Shown: piece after piece, positions 36,919 through 44,600 of the stretch
How the letters are laid out: each line of letters opens with the position of its first letter
How positions within the stretch are numbered: position 1 is the stretch's first letter
Assembly (NCBI GenBank): GCA_046756565.1
Contig: JBHHWO010000001.1
Coordinates: 20,829 to 84,828, forward strand
From: CALZIK01 sp046756565
GTDB lineage: Bacteria; Acidobacteriota; Thermoanaerobaculia; Multivoradales; JAHEKO01
DNA: 64,000 bases
Direction: 5' to 3'
Made by a program: the position numbers and the translations under genes
Notes under the pieces: model-generated
Told to the model about the DNA's origin: nothing
The model's input: only the letters and a program-made list of their open reading frames with translations
The model's database searches: none

Positions 36919-37209
36919 ATGCTGAATGAGCTGACGCACTCGGATTTCGAGGACCTGGAAGACAAGTCGTTCGAGATCGACTTCGGCGAGGCCGGCAGGC
37001 TCACGGCGACACTCGAGAAGACCGCCCGCTTCGACCTGGAGCCGGAAGAGGGCAAACGCGAGCCCTTTTCGATCTTCCTGCGTTGTCCGGCGCCACCGGT
37101 TCAGCGGACCTACCCGGCGACGAACAGCAAGCTCGGGACGCTCGAGCTCTTTCTGGTGCCAATCGACGAAAACGAGGACGGAATCCTCTTCGAGGCGGTG
37201 TTCACGTAG
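36919..37209 (+). CDS. DUF6916-like small protein
   Basis: The 96-residue cytoplasmic protein opens MLNELTHSDFEDLEDKSFEI and closes LGTLELFLVPIDENEDG... FEAVF, which matches the layout of the DUF6916 family, short beta proteins usually encoded near phage-tail-collar (microcystin-dependent-protein-like) genes. Three such tail-collar genes lie 2 kb downstream (39242-40832), supporting the assignment. AAGGAG lies 6 nt before the ATG at 36919. Function is unknown. It is divergent from feoB, and a toxin-antitoxin module separates it from the collar genes. Confidence 0.75.
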   Translation: MLNELTHSDFEDLEDKSFEIDFGEAGRLTATLEKTARFDLEPEEGKREPFSIFLRCPAPPVQRTYPATNSKLGTLELFLVPIDENEDGILFEAVFT

Positions 37210-37267
37210 GACGGTACGGTCTCCGCCTGCCGTCGAGCAAAGCGAAGCTGCCCCACGTCCGAAAGAC

Positions 37268-37309
37268 TTGACGCGCCCGTCGTCTTGACGTATCATGATA
37301 TGTCAAGAC
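37268..37309 (+). promoter_or_regulatory. Promoter and palindromic operator of the RHH/Doc module
   Basis: TTGACG (37268-37273) and TATCAT (37291-37296) are spaced by exactly 17 nt. A 28-bp near-perfect palindrome (37282-37309; arms GTCTTGAC and GTCAAGAC around TATCATGATA) is centred on the -10 box. This is the expected geometry for autorepression by a ribbon-helix-helix antitoxin. Confidence 0.85.
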
Positions 37310-37318
37310 AGGAGCGCT

Positions 37319-37531
37319 ATGGCTGCCATCAAGATCAGTTCAAAAGTAGAGGAAGAAGTCTGGGAAGAGCTCCGAAAGCTGGCTGACGAGTCCCATCAGA
37401 GCATTTCGGGTCTCTTGACCGATGCAATCCGAGACTACGTGCGACGACGTCGTGTTCGCCCTGAGGTCCTGGAGCATCTAGAGTCGTCGATGACCGAGAA
37501 CGACGAACTGGGTCGCCTCCTTGCCCGCTGA
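37319..37531 (+). CDS. Ribbon-helix-helix (CopG-like) antitoxin
   Basis: This 70-residue protein has an N-terminal ribbon-helix-helix fold (AAIKISSKVEEEVWEELRKL, SISGLLTDAIRDYVRRR) and an acidic C-terminal tail (LESSMTENDELGRLLAR) that would wrap the toxin. It should neutralise the Doc toxin encoded by the overlapping next gene and repress its own promoter at the palindrome 10 nt upstream. The ATG at 37319 follows CAGGAG. The classic Doc partner is Phd, of a different fold; RHH-Doc pairings are less usual. Confidence 0.88.
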   Translation: MAAIKISSKVEEEVWEELRKLADESHQSISGLLTDAIRDYVRRRRVRPEVLEHLESSMTENDELGRLLAR

Positions 37532-37907
37532 CCCGGTCCAGTTCCTCACGGTCGATGAGGTGCTGACCATCCACGAGCGGTTGATCGAGCGGTTCGGGGG
37601 AGGCGCCGGAGTTCGCGACCTGGGCCTGCTCGAGAGCGCTCTCTACCGACCGCGAACCGGCTATTACCGAGACCTCGCTGAGATGGCAGCAGCCCTGTTC
37701 GAGTCGCTCCTCAACAACCATCCGTTCGTGGACGGGAACAAGAGGGTCGCGTTCTTTGCCACGGACGTGTTCTTGCGCCTCAACGGCTGGAAGCTCCAAG
37801 TCGAAGCGGAGTCGGCCAACGAGCGGCTGATCGGGCTCCTGGAGGCCCGTAACGCCAACTTCGACCATCTCCTCGCCTGGCTTCGAGAGCACCTGGTGAG
37901 TCTGTAG
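37521..37907 (+). CDS. doc: Doc-type (death-on-curing) Fic-fold toxin
   Basis: The 128-residue protein has the Doc/Fic catalytic loop NHPFVDGNKRVAF (about residues 72-84) and the N-terminal VDEVLTIHERLIERFGG plus GLLESAL segments typical of the Doc subfamily. Phage P1 Doc phosphorylates elongation factor Tu and stops translation; the same is expected here. The start is TTG 37521, which overlaps the antitoxin gene by 11 nt, so expression is coupled with the antitoxin first. All residues of the HxFx(D/N)xNKR motif are intact, so the toxin should be active. Confidence 0.93.
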   Translation: MPADPVQFLTVDEVLTIHERLIERFGGGAGVRDLGLLESALYRPRTGYYRDLAEMAAALFESLLNNHPFVDGNKRVAFFATDVFLRLNGWKLQVEAESANERLIGLLEARNANFDHLLAWLREHLVSL

Positions 37908-37914
37908 CGGTCGT

Positions 37915-38385
37915 CTACGGCCGCCATTCCATCAGCCAGTAGACGCCCTGGTCCTCGATCTTCTCGAAGCCCAGGCGCTTATAGAGCCGCATCGCCGGGT
38001 TGTTCTGCTCGACGTGAATGCGCACGAGCTTGCCGGCTTGCCGAACTTCGTCGAGCACGCCACGCATGAGCCTTCCACCGATCCCTTTGCCGCGGAACTC
38101 GGGCAGGAGGGCGATGTCGATCAACCGGTGCTCATCCTCCCGGCGATCGATGTAGAGCCGGCCGATCGGCTCGCCGTTCACCTCGAGGATCGAGAACTCG
38201 GCGTCGGGGAAGATCTCTTGGTAGTACTTGTGCTGGGCTTCGAACTGGATCTTCAGGAAGGCGGCCTTCTCGGGCTCGGTCCACGGCACGACGGCCATCT
38301 CGTCGGCCCGCGTCGAGGCATAGATCCGGCGCAGAAGCGGTTCGTCCGTGTCTGTGATCGGACGCGATGTGATGGCCTCAGCCAT
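37915..38385 (-). CDS. GNAT-family N-acetyltransferase
   Basis: The 156-residue protein has the GNAT acetyl-CoA site LLPEFRGKGIGGRLMRGVL (motif A, R/QxxGxG/A) and motif B (VRIHVEQNNPAMRLYKRLGF). It transfers an acetyl group to an amine; the acceptor is unknown. It lies 10 nt behind the Arg/Lys-tailed gene on the same strand, suggesting co-transcription. GNAT genes frequently sit beside tail-collar/DUF6916 loci, so acetylation linked to that cluster is conceivable but unproven. Confidence 0.92.
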   Translation of the reverse strand: MAEAITSRPITDTDEPLLRRIYASTRADEMAVVPWTEPEKAAFLKIQFEAQHKYYQEIFPDAEFSILEVNGEPIGRLYIDRREDEHRLIDIALLPEFRGKGIGGRLMRGVLDEVRQAGKLVRIHVEQNNPAMRLYKRLGFEKIEDQGVYWLMEWRP

Positions 38386-38395
38386 GAGTGCGTGG

Positions 38396-38932
38396 CTACT
38401 TTCTCTTTCGCACCGCTTGCTTGCCGACCGCCTTTGAAGACTTCGTTTTCCTCTTGGCCAGACTCTTCTTGGCCGCTCGCTTCTTCCTCGCCCGCTTCTT
38501 CGCCGGCGTCAGCTTGGCGGGCCGGACCACGGTGTGAAACTCGGCCTCTGCCGATTGGCCCCAGATCTCCCCTCGCAGAAGGCATCGAGACGGTCCCTCC
38601 AGGAGAGAGGCCGCGTCGATTCGGACCTTGCGAGTCTCATGACACTCCTGCCCGGGAGCCAGAGTGAGAGACCGGAACTTGAGGGGCTTATCGGGAGGCT
38701 TCTCGCCGCCCTTTCCACGGCCGCGTTCCCGGTCGATCTCGCGGCCGTCTTCGTCGAAAACGTGCCAGAAGTGCTCGTGGTCCCGAGATGGAGAGTGGAG
38801 CACGAAGGTCTCGTCCGACGTGTTCAGCAGGGTGGTCCGGATCACCAGCCGGACGGTCTTCTGGCCCGGCTTGATCTCGACGACGTCGGGAGCGTCGATG
38901 CGCGCCTCGATCGCTTCTATGGGCATCACCAT
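38396..38932 (-). CDS. Unknown protein with Lys/Arg-rich C-terminal tail
   Basis: The 178-residue protein has an Ig-like beta domain (residues about 10-130: VEIKPGQKTVRLVIRTTLLN, FWHVFDEDGREIDR) and a histone-H1/HU-tail-like basic end (AKKRARKKRAAKKSLAKRKT). It has no signal peptide. The ATG at 38932 has AAGGA directly upstream, with a stronger AAAGGAG 11 nt away. It is the first gene of a two-gene unit with the GNAT acetyltransferase, whose acetyl-lysine chemistry might target this lysine-rich tail (speculation). The basic tail could bind nucleic acid. No family is recognised. Confidence 0.75.
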   Translation of the reverse strand: MVMPIEAIEARIDAPDVVEIKPGQKTVRLVIRTTLLNTSDETFVLHSPSRDHEHFWHVFDEDGREIDRERGRGKGGEKPPDKPLKFRSLTLAPGQECHETRKVRIDAASLLEGPSRCLLRGEIWGQSAEAEFHTVVRPAKLTPAKKRARKKRAAKKSLAKRKTKSSKAVGKQAVRKRK

Positions 38933-39241
38933 GATCCTTGAAACTCCTTTCTGTGGATCGAGGAACGCAGCAGAGCCGCCCTGGCTTCCGCGACCGCCCA
39001 ATGGCCTAGCCCGTCGCTAGCGCCGGTTCCCAAGCGCTCTGTCCGGCTCTTGAGCCGCAGCCTAGCACCCTCGTCTCCGACTCGCTCCGTCTTCCGGTCG
39101 GTCTGCGTTGCACTCCCCAGCGGATCTTTGACAACTTCCTTCCGTTGACCTACGATCCCAGGACCAATTCAGTCGGCAACCACAGGTTTCTGCCTTCACT
39201 CTCGGGGAATGGAGAAGGTTGAGCCAGACAAGGAGGTGCAC
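38933..39241 (+). promoter_or_regulatory. Divergent intergenic region with promoter of the tail-collar operon
   Basis: TTGACA (39128-39133) and TACGAT (39151-39156) with a 17-nt spacer form a good sigma-70-type promoter reading toward the three tail-collar genes, with a start near 39163. The rest of this 309-nt region shows no gene. Confidence 0.6.
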
Positions 39242-39769
39242 GTGTCAGAACCGTTTCTTGCCGAAGTCAGGATCGTCGGATTCAATTTCGCACCGCGTGG
39301 GTGGGCTTTCTGCGACGGGCAGATCCTGCCCATCAACCAGAACCAGTCGCTGTACTCGCTCTTGGGAACCACCTACGGCGGTGACGGGCGCACGTCATTT
39401 GCGCTTCCCGATCTGCGCGGCCGAACGCCGCTCCACGTCGGCTCCTCGAACGGCACGGGTCACCTCTTGGGAGGCAAGGGCGGCGAGGAAACGCATACGC
39501 TCTCGGCGGCGGAGATGGCCCAGCACACTCACACACTCAGGGCTTCCAATGCCAGCGCCACCCAGGTGTCAGCCGGTGGCAACGTTCTGGCCCGCGCATC
39601 GGCCACCGTCGGCACGATCTACGCCGCGACCGATGCCACCCTCAACACCAACATGGCCAGCACCGCGATCGCGAACGCCGGCGGCGGCCAGGGCCACGAG
39701 AACATGCAACCCTACATCGCAGTCAACTTCTGCATCGCGCTGCGGGGCCTGTTCCCTTCGCGGAACTAG
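39242..39769 (+). CDS. Phage-tail-collar (microcystin-dependent-protein-like) protein 1
   Basis: The 175-residue protein has the tail-collar consensus: PFLAEVRIVGFNFAPRGWAF, CDGQILPINQNQSLYSLLGT, YGGDGRTSFALPDLRGRTPL, and a C-terminal GGGQGHENMQPYIAVNFCIA. In phages this fold builds tail-fibre collars. Non-phage homologues such as MdpB of Microcystis are of unknown role. There is no signal peptide. The start is GTG 39242 behind AAGGAGG. It is the first of three paralogues in one operon, all about 170-175 residues, sharing ends but diverging in the central His/Thr-rich region (AEMAQHTHTLRAS). Confidence 0.92.
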   Translation: MSEPFLAEVRIVGFNFAPRGWAFCDGQILPINQNQSLYSLLGTTYGGDGRTSFALPDLRGRTPLHVGSSNGTGHLLGGKGGEETHTLSAAEMAQHTHTLRASNASATQVSAGGNVLARASATVGTIYAATDATLNTNMASTAIANAGGGQGHENMQPYIAVNFCIALRGLFPSRN

Positions 39770-39782
39770 AGGAGGGAAGAGA

Positions 39783-40295
39783 ATGTCAGAACCATTTGTC
39801 GGAGAAATCCGTATGTTCGCTGGCAATTTCGCCCCGCGTGGCTGGGCCTTCTGTGACGGCCAACTGCTCGCCGTTTCGCAAAACGACGCCCTGTTCTCAC
39901 TGCTCGGAACCATCTACGGCGGCGACGGCCGGACCACCTACGGCCTGCCCGACATGCGCGGGAGCATTCCGATCCACGCCGGGAGCGGCCCCGGCCTATC
40001 GCCGCGCAAGCTGGGGGCCAAGGGGGGCGCCGAGAAGGTCACCGTGACGACCAACCAGCTTCCCTCGCACAGCCACGACTTCAAGGCATCGACCACCAAC
40101 GGCGTCAACGACTCACCGGAAGGAACGGTCTTCGGATCCGGTATCGCGGACGTTTTCCACGCCACGCCCTCGACGGACATGCGAGCAGCCATGGTCCAGG
40201 CCACGGGTGGCAGCCGGAGTCACACCAACCTCATGCCTTTCCTGTGCATCCATTTCATCATCGCCCTCTTCGGCATCTACCCGTCGCAGCACTAG
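39783..40295 (+). CDS. Phage-tail-collar (microcystin-dependent-protein-like) protein 2
   Basis: The 170-residue paralogue of its neighbours starts at ATG 39783 behind GGAGGGAAG and opens MSEPFVGEIRMFAGNFAPRG. The collar core YGGDGRTTYGLPDMRGSIPI and the closing SHTNLMPFLCIHFIIALFGI are intact. The central variable segment (NQLPSHSHDFKASTTNG) differs from copies 1 and 3. It follows copy 1 by 13 nt. Shared ends and a variable middle suggest duplicated fibre-tip proteins with different specificities, possibly forming heteromers (inference). Confidence 0.92.
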   Translation: MSEPFVGEIRMFAGNFAPRGWAFCDGQLLAVSQNDALFSLLGTIYGGDGRTTYGLPDMRGSIPIHAGSGPGLSPRKLGAKGGAEKVTVTTNQLPSHSHDFKASTTNGVNDSPEGTVFGSGIADVFHATPSTDMRAAMVQATGGSRSHTNLMPFLCIHFIIALFGIYPSQH

Positions 40296-40307
40296 AGGAA
40301 ACACGGA

Positions 40308-40832
40308 ATGTCAGAACCTTTTACAGCGGAAATCCGCATTTTCGCCGGTAACTTCGCGCCCCGCGGCTGGGCGTTCTGCAACGGCCAACTGCTCCCGGTT
40401 TCCCAGAACACGGCCCTCTTCTCTCTGATCGGCACCATCTATGGCGGCGATGGCAGAACCACAACAGCCCTACCCAACCTCAAAGGACGTGCGCCGATGC
40501 ACCCCGGCAGAGGTCCGGGACTCACGAGTCGGCGGCTCGGCCAGAGGGGTGGCGTCGAGAGCGTCACGCTCACCGAAGCTCAGATTCCGAACCACACGCA
40601 TACGCCACGTGGGTCGGATACCGCGGCCAACTCCAACAGCCCGACCAACACGGCGACGTCGCGTCCCTCCGGTCGAGGAGCGGGTTGGTACATCAACAAC
40701 GATGGCAACGTCAACATGCGTAGCGGCGCCCTCGCTAACACTGGCGGGGGCCAGGCCCACAACAACATGCAGCCATTCCTGGCGATGAACTTCATCATCG
40801 CTCTGGTCGGCCTGTATCCCAGCCGGAGCTAG
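40308..40832 (+). CDS. Phage-tail-collar (microcystin-dependent-protein-like) protein 3
   Basis: The 174-residue third paralogue opens MSEPFTAEIRIFAGNFAPRG, keeps YGGDGRTTTALPNLKGRAPM and closes GGGQAHNNMQPFLAMNFIIA. Its variable middle (AQIPNHTHTPRGSDTAAN) is asparagine- and serine-rich. It starts 12 nt after copy 2 and is followed 27 nt later by a strong terminator, so the three collar genes form a complete transcription unit. No other phage structural gene is present nearby, so this is not an ordinary prophage. Confidence 0.92.
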   Translation: MSEPFTAEIRIFAGNFAPRGWAFCNGQLLPVSQNTALFSLIGTIYGGDGRTTTALPNLKGRAPMHPGRGPGLTSRRLGQRGGVESVTLTEAQIPNHTHTPRGSDTAANSNSPTNTATSRPSGRGAGWYINNDGNVNMRSGALANTGGGQAHNNMQPFLAMNFIIALVGLYPSRS

Positions 40833-40859
40833 GCCGAGTCTCAACAACGCGGTTCCCAC

Positions 40860-40889
40860 GGCGGCTTCCCCGCGACCGGGGAAGCCGCC
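40860..40889 (+). terminator. Terminator of the tail-collar operon
   Basis: A perfect 12-bp stem GGCGGCTTCCCC / GGGGAAGCCGCC with a 6-nt loop is followed by GTGACTTTCT. It lies 27 nt after the stop codon of collar gene 3. Confidence 0.85.
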
Positions 40890-40921
40890 GTGACTTTCTA
40901 AAGGAACACCGTCACGCCATC

Positions 40922-41536
40922 ATGCCCGACGACCATCTGACATACCTGAAATCCGACGTGCCAGCGGGCACGTCGGGAGAATGGACGATCGAGACCTTCG
41001 AGGTCAGGAAGCAACCCGGCGTCGACCGGCGACCCGAGTGCTTCCGGTCGCCGCCCGGCCGATACACGCGTCTCCGCCAGGGCGGCACGGTGTTCATGAC
41101 GGACCTCTACGACGAGTGGTACACGCAGCTCGATGGGATCAGAGAGGCGCGCCGACGAGGGGGTGAGATCCTGGTGACCGGCCTCGGCCTGGGCGTCGTC
41201 GCCGAATCGATCCTCGCCGGTCACGACTCGAAGGTCGAGCTCGTCACGGTCGTCGAGTACTCAGCGGACGTGATCCGGCTGGTCGCTCCGCATCTTCGCG
41301 AGAAGCTCGGACCCAGGCTCGAAATCGTCCAAGCCGGCGCCTATGAATGGCTGCCGCCCGCAGGCTCCCACTACACGGTCGGCTGGCACGATATCTGGGA
41401 CAACCCGCTCGATCCGGATTGCCTCGCAGAAATGGACGCGTTGGAATCACGATACAGCCCCTTCTGCGACTGGCAGAGCTCCTGGCCGCGCAGCTTCCAA
41501 CGGGAAGCCGGCCACACGCCGGCACCGCCCGGGTAG
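40922..41536 (+). CDS. Predicted SAM-dependent methyltransferase (spermidine-synthase-like fold)
   Basis: The 204-residue protein has a Rossmann methyltransferase core: motif I ILVTGLGLGVVAESIL (about residues 82-97), motif II VTVVEYSADVIRLV and a later YTVGWHDIWD acidic segment. The pattern resembles the spermidine-synthase/class I methyltransferase superfamily. The substrate is unknown. The C-terminal end (HTPAPPG) looks unstructured. It lies just behind the tail-collar terminator on the same strand and has only a distant AAAGGAAC ribosome site, so its own promoter probably overlaps the terminator region. It ends convergently with the giant surface protein gene, 105 nt away; that gap holds an imperfect hairpin (41609-41630). 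Confidence 0.82.
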   Translation: MPDDHLTYLKSDVPAGTSGEWTIETFEVRKQPGVDRRPECFRSPPGRYTRLRQGGTVFMTDLYDEWYTQLDGIREARRRGGEILVTGLGLGVVAESILAGHDSKVELVTVVEYSADVIRLVAPHLREKLGPRLEIVQAGAYEWLPPAGSHYTVGWHDIWDNPLDPDCLAEMDALESRYSPFCDWQSSWPRSFQREAGHTPAPPG

Positions 41537-41641
41537 GAGCCTACCGGCCCCTCACTGTAGGCCGACGATCCACGTCTCGCCCAACGAGTTCCGAGCGGAG
41601 ATGTCCGTCTCCCAACCCGAGGGGTGGGAGAAGGAGAATGA

Positions 41642-44600
41642 TCAGAAGATCCCGCCACTCGGCTTGGCGCAAGCCGTGCCGGTGATCGGGATCGACCCCC
41701 CATCCACGTCGACGAAGGGCGGATTGAGCGTTGCGCTCGGCGTGCCGGTACCAGCGTCTCTCGTGTTTGGACCGCCTCGCACGCCGTCGTCGGCCAACTC
41801 GGCCTCGCAGTCTCCGGTGGAGCCGCCCGTACAGGGACCGGACGCCGCGTTGTTGACCGTGCCCTGGTACAGCACGATGGACCCTACGCCCGCCTCTTCC
41901 TCGAACTCGAAGCCGTCGGGTGAGACCGCGGTGTCGAGCGCCACGCATATCGTGCCGCCGCCACCCACGTTCGACGACTCGAATTCGACCGTCTCGGTCG
42001 TTGAAAAGAAGGCCTGGTCGTGGAACACCATCGTCTCGTTCTCGATCGACAGGTCGAGGTTGCCGCCGTTCCTCACCCGGTTTCGTGTCGGGATACCCGG
42101 CACGGTAAAGGTGCCGAAGAACGGGTCCGGGCTGAAGAAGTCGTCTCGCCCGCGATGGCTGTTGCCGGTGATGAGCACCGCCGCCGAGGCGTTCCGATCG
42201 CCTCGGAGGAGGTAGGGCGAATTGATCGGACCGTTGAACACGTTGTCGTTGACTCGCACCTGGGCGTCGCCGTTGACCGAGCCACCACCGCCGCCGACGT
42301 CGTTCTCGAAGATGAGTGAGAGAGCTCCGTCGCCGCCAGCGGCCGTCATGATCTCGTCGGTCGTGCTGCCCATCCGATCGTCCGGTCCGACAGCCACGCC
42401 GAACTGGTTGTACTCGACGATGCCGTCCAGTGTGCCGCCGCGCATGCGCAGCGCCAAGCCGCCCTGAGGGAAGTTACCGAACGTCGAGAGCGTGCTCGAG
42501 TGGTCGGTGACCCGGAAGGTATTGTTGGCGACTATGGCGTCGAGGTCGCCGGAAGCGCTGGCCTGGTGGGCGATCAGGACAGAGGCGAACTTGCAGTTGA
42601 TGAACTCGTTGCCGTCGTCGCCGTCCACGTGACCCGCAGTGGTATCCGTCTGATCACCGATCGTGACAGTCGTAGTGGTCGAGCCCTCGGAGGACACGGA
42701 GATGCAGAACCTGCCGAGCGAAGCGATGGTGCCGCTGGTGAACTCTTTGTAGGCGTCGGTGAAGTCGCTGTCGGTGACCGTGACCGCGAGCGAGCCCGAG
42801 GAAGCGGAGAACAGCTCCAAAAGGGCGGCTCCCCGCCTGAACAAGCTGCCCGTCACGCTGGCTGTGCCGTCGATGCCGACAATTCGAATTGCTCCCTCGT
42901 CCTGATTGTCGGCGAGCCCGGCGACATGGAACCGGTTGGTGTCCTCGAGCAGGCTGTCGACCACGGTGAGGCCGGTCCAAGTGGTCGCCGAGACGCCGTT
43001 CGTGAAGAGAGCGCCGTTGACCGCCTGGTCGCTGATTCGCCGGATGATCGTATTGTCGAGAGTCAGGCCACCGCCAACGGCCTCGCCGTGAATGGCGTCG
43101 TCCTGGCTGCGGTCATCGATCACTCCGGCCGTGGTGCCAATGTCCTCGAAGAGCATGTTCTCGAAAGTCACCCGGCCGCCGGTGGTGTCGAGTGTGACCG
43201 CATCGCCGTCGATGTTTTCGATCGTGCCGCCGTCACAGTCGAGTGTCATCGCGGTGTTGCCGCACGGACCGTCGATCCCGGTCACCGAGAACGTGCCGGC
43301 CCCGGTGGTGTCGAGGTTGATGGCAGGGTTGGTGCTCGTGCCGCCGCCGTCGACGTCGATCGACTGGAAGGTGACGCCGGCGCCACCGATCGTGACCGAG
43401 TCAATGTCGACCGCTGTGCCCGAGACCGCCGTCGTGGCACCGACGGTGTTGACCACCGGCGTTCCGCCACCGGCTCCGCAGTTGGTGTCGGCGCAGACGT
43501 TGACCGTGCCGCTGGTGCTCGCGTTGAAGGCGGTGCTGCCACCGGTGTCGAGGGTCATGCCGCCGGAGAAGGTCACCGTACCGGCACCGTTGCCGCTCAG
43601 ATTGATGCCGGTGCCGTCTTCGTCGATGGAACCGCTGAAGAGAGCGGTGCCGCCGGTGCGTCCGGTTACTTCCACCGCGCGCGCGGTCGAGTTGGAGATC
43701 GTCGCGGCCACGGTGACGTTGCCGCTGCCGGCGTTGACGTCGACGGCGTTGCCGGCAGGATCGTTGCTCGACCCGATCGAGCCGCCGTTGATGTTGACCG
43801 CGTTGGTGTTGGTCCCGACGTCGATGCCAGCACCCGTCGTCCCGTCGATGTCGACGGTCGAAAAGGTCACCGTGCCGTTGGCACCCAGCAGATTGATGCC
43901 GGCGTCGGCTGTGGCGTCGATCGTCGCCGAGGTGAAGTTGAACGCCGCGCTCGACGAGACGATCGAGATGCCGTCGGCCGTGCCACCGGTGCCGTTGATG
44001 TCGACAGCGCCGCCGTTGAAGGTGCCCGCATTGGTGGTGTTGATGACGCTGATACCGGCAGTGCTGCCACCGGTACCGGTTTTGTTGATGGTGTTCCAGT
44101 TGATATCACCTGCACCGATCGCGACGCCCGAAAGATTGACGGTGGTTCCGTCGACCACGTCGATCGTGTTGACAACACCGGTACCTCCGCCGGCCTCGCA
44201 GTTGGTATCGGCGCAGACCTCGACCGTGCCGCTGGTCGTGGCGCTGAAGCCCGTGTTGCTCCCGCTGACGTCGATGTCGATCCCGCCGGAGAAAGACACG
44301 ATCCCGGCGCCGTTCGAATCCAGCCCGATCCCGGCGCTGTTCTCGTCGACGGCCCCGGTGATTGCCACTTCGGTACCCATGTAGCCGGTGACTTCGACCG
44401 TACGACCCATGCTGTTGGACAAGCTCGCACCGATCGTCACGTTGCCGCTGCCGCCGTTGACGTCGAGGCTGCGGTTGGCCGTGCCCTGAATCGTTCCTCC
44501 GCTCACTGTGAACGAACCGGTCGCCGCGCTGTTGAGCAGAATCCCGTTCGCACCGCCGTTCTTGTTGACGGTATCGAACGTGACTCCGATCCCACCGATC

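Noticed and set aside
39242..40832. Prophage
   Set aside because: Tail-collar genes are present but there are no integrase, capsid, terminase, lysis or other tail genes.
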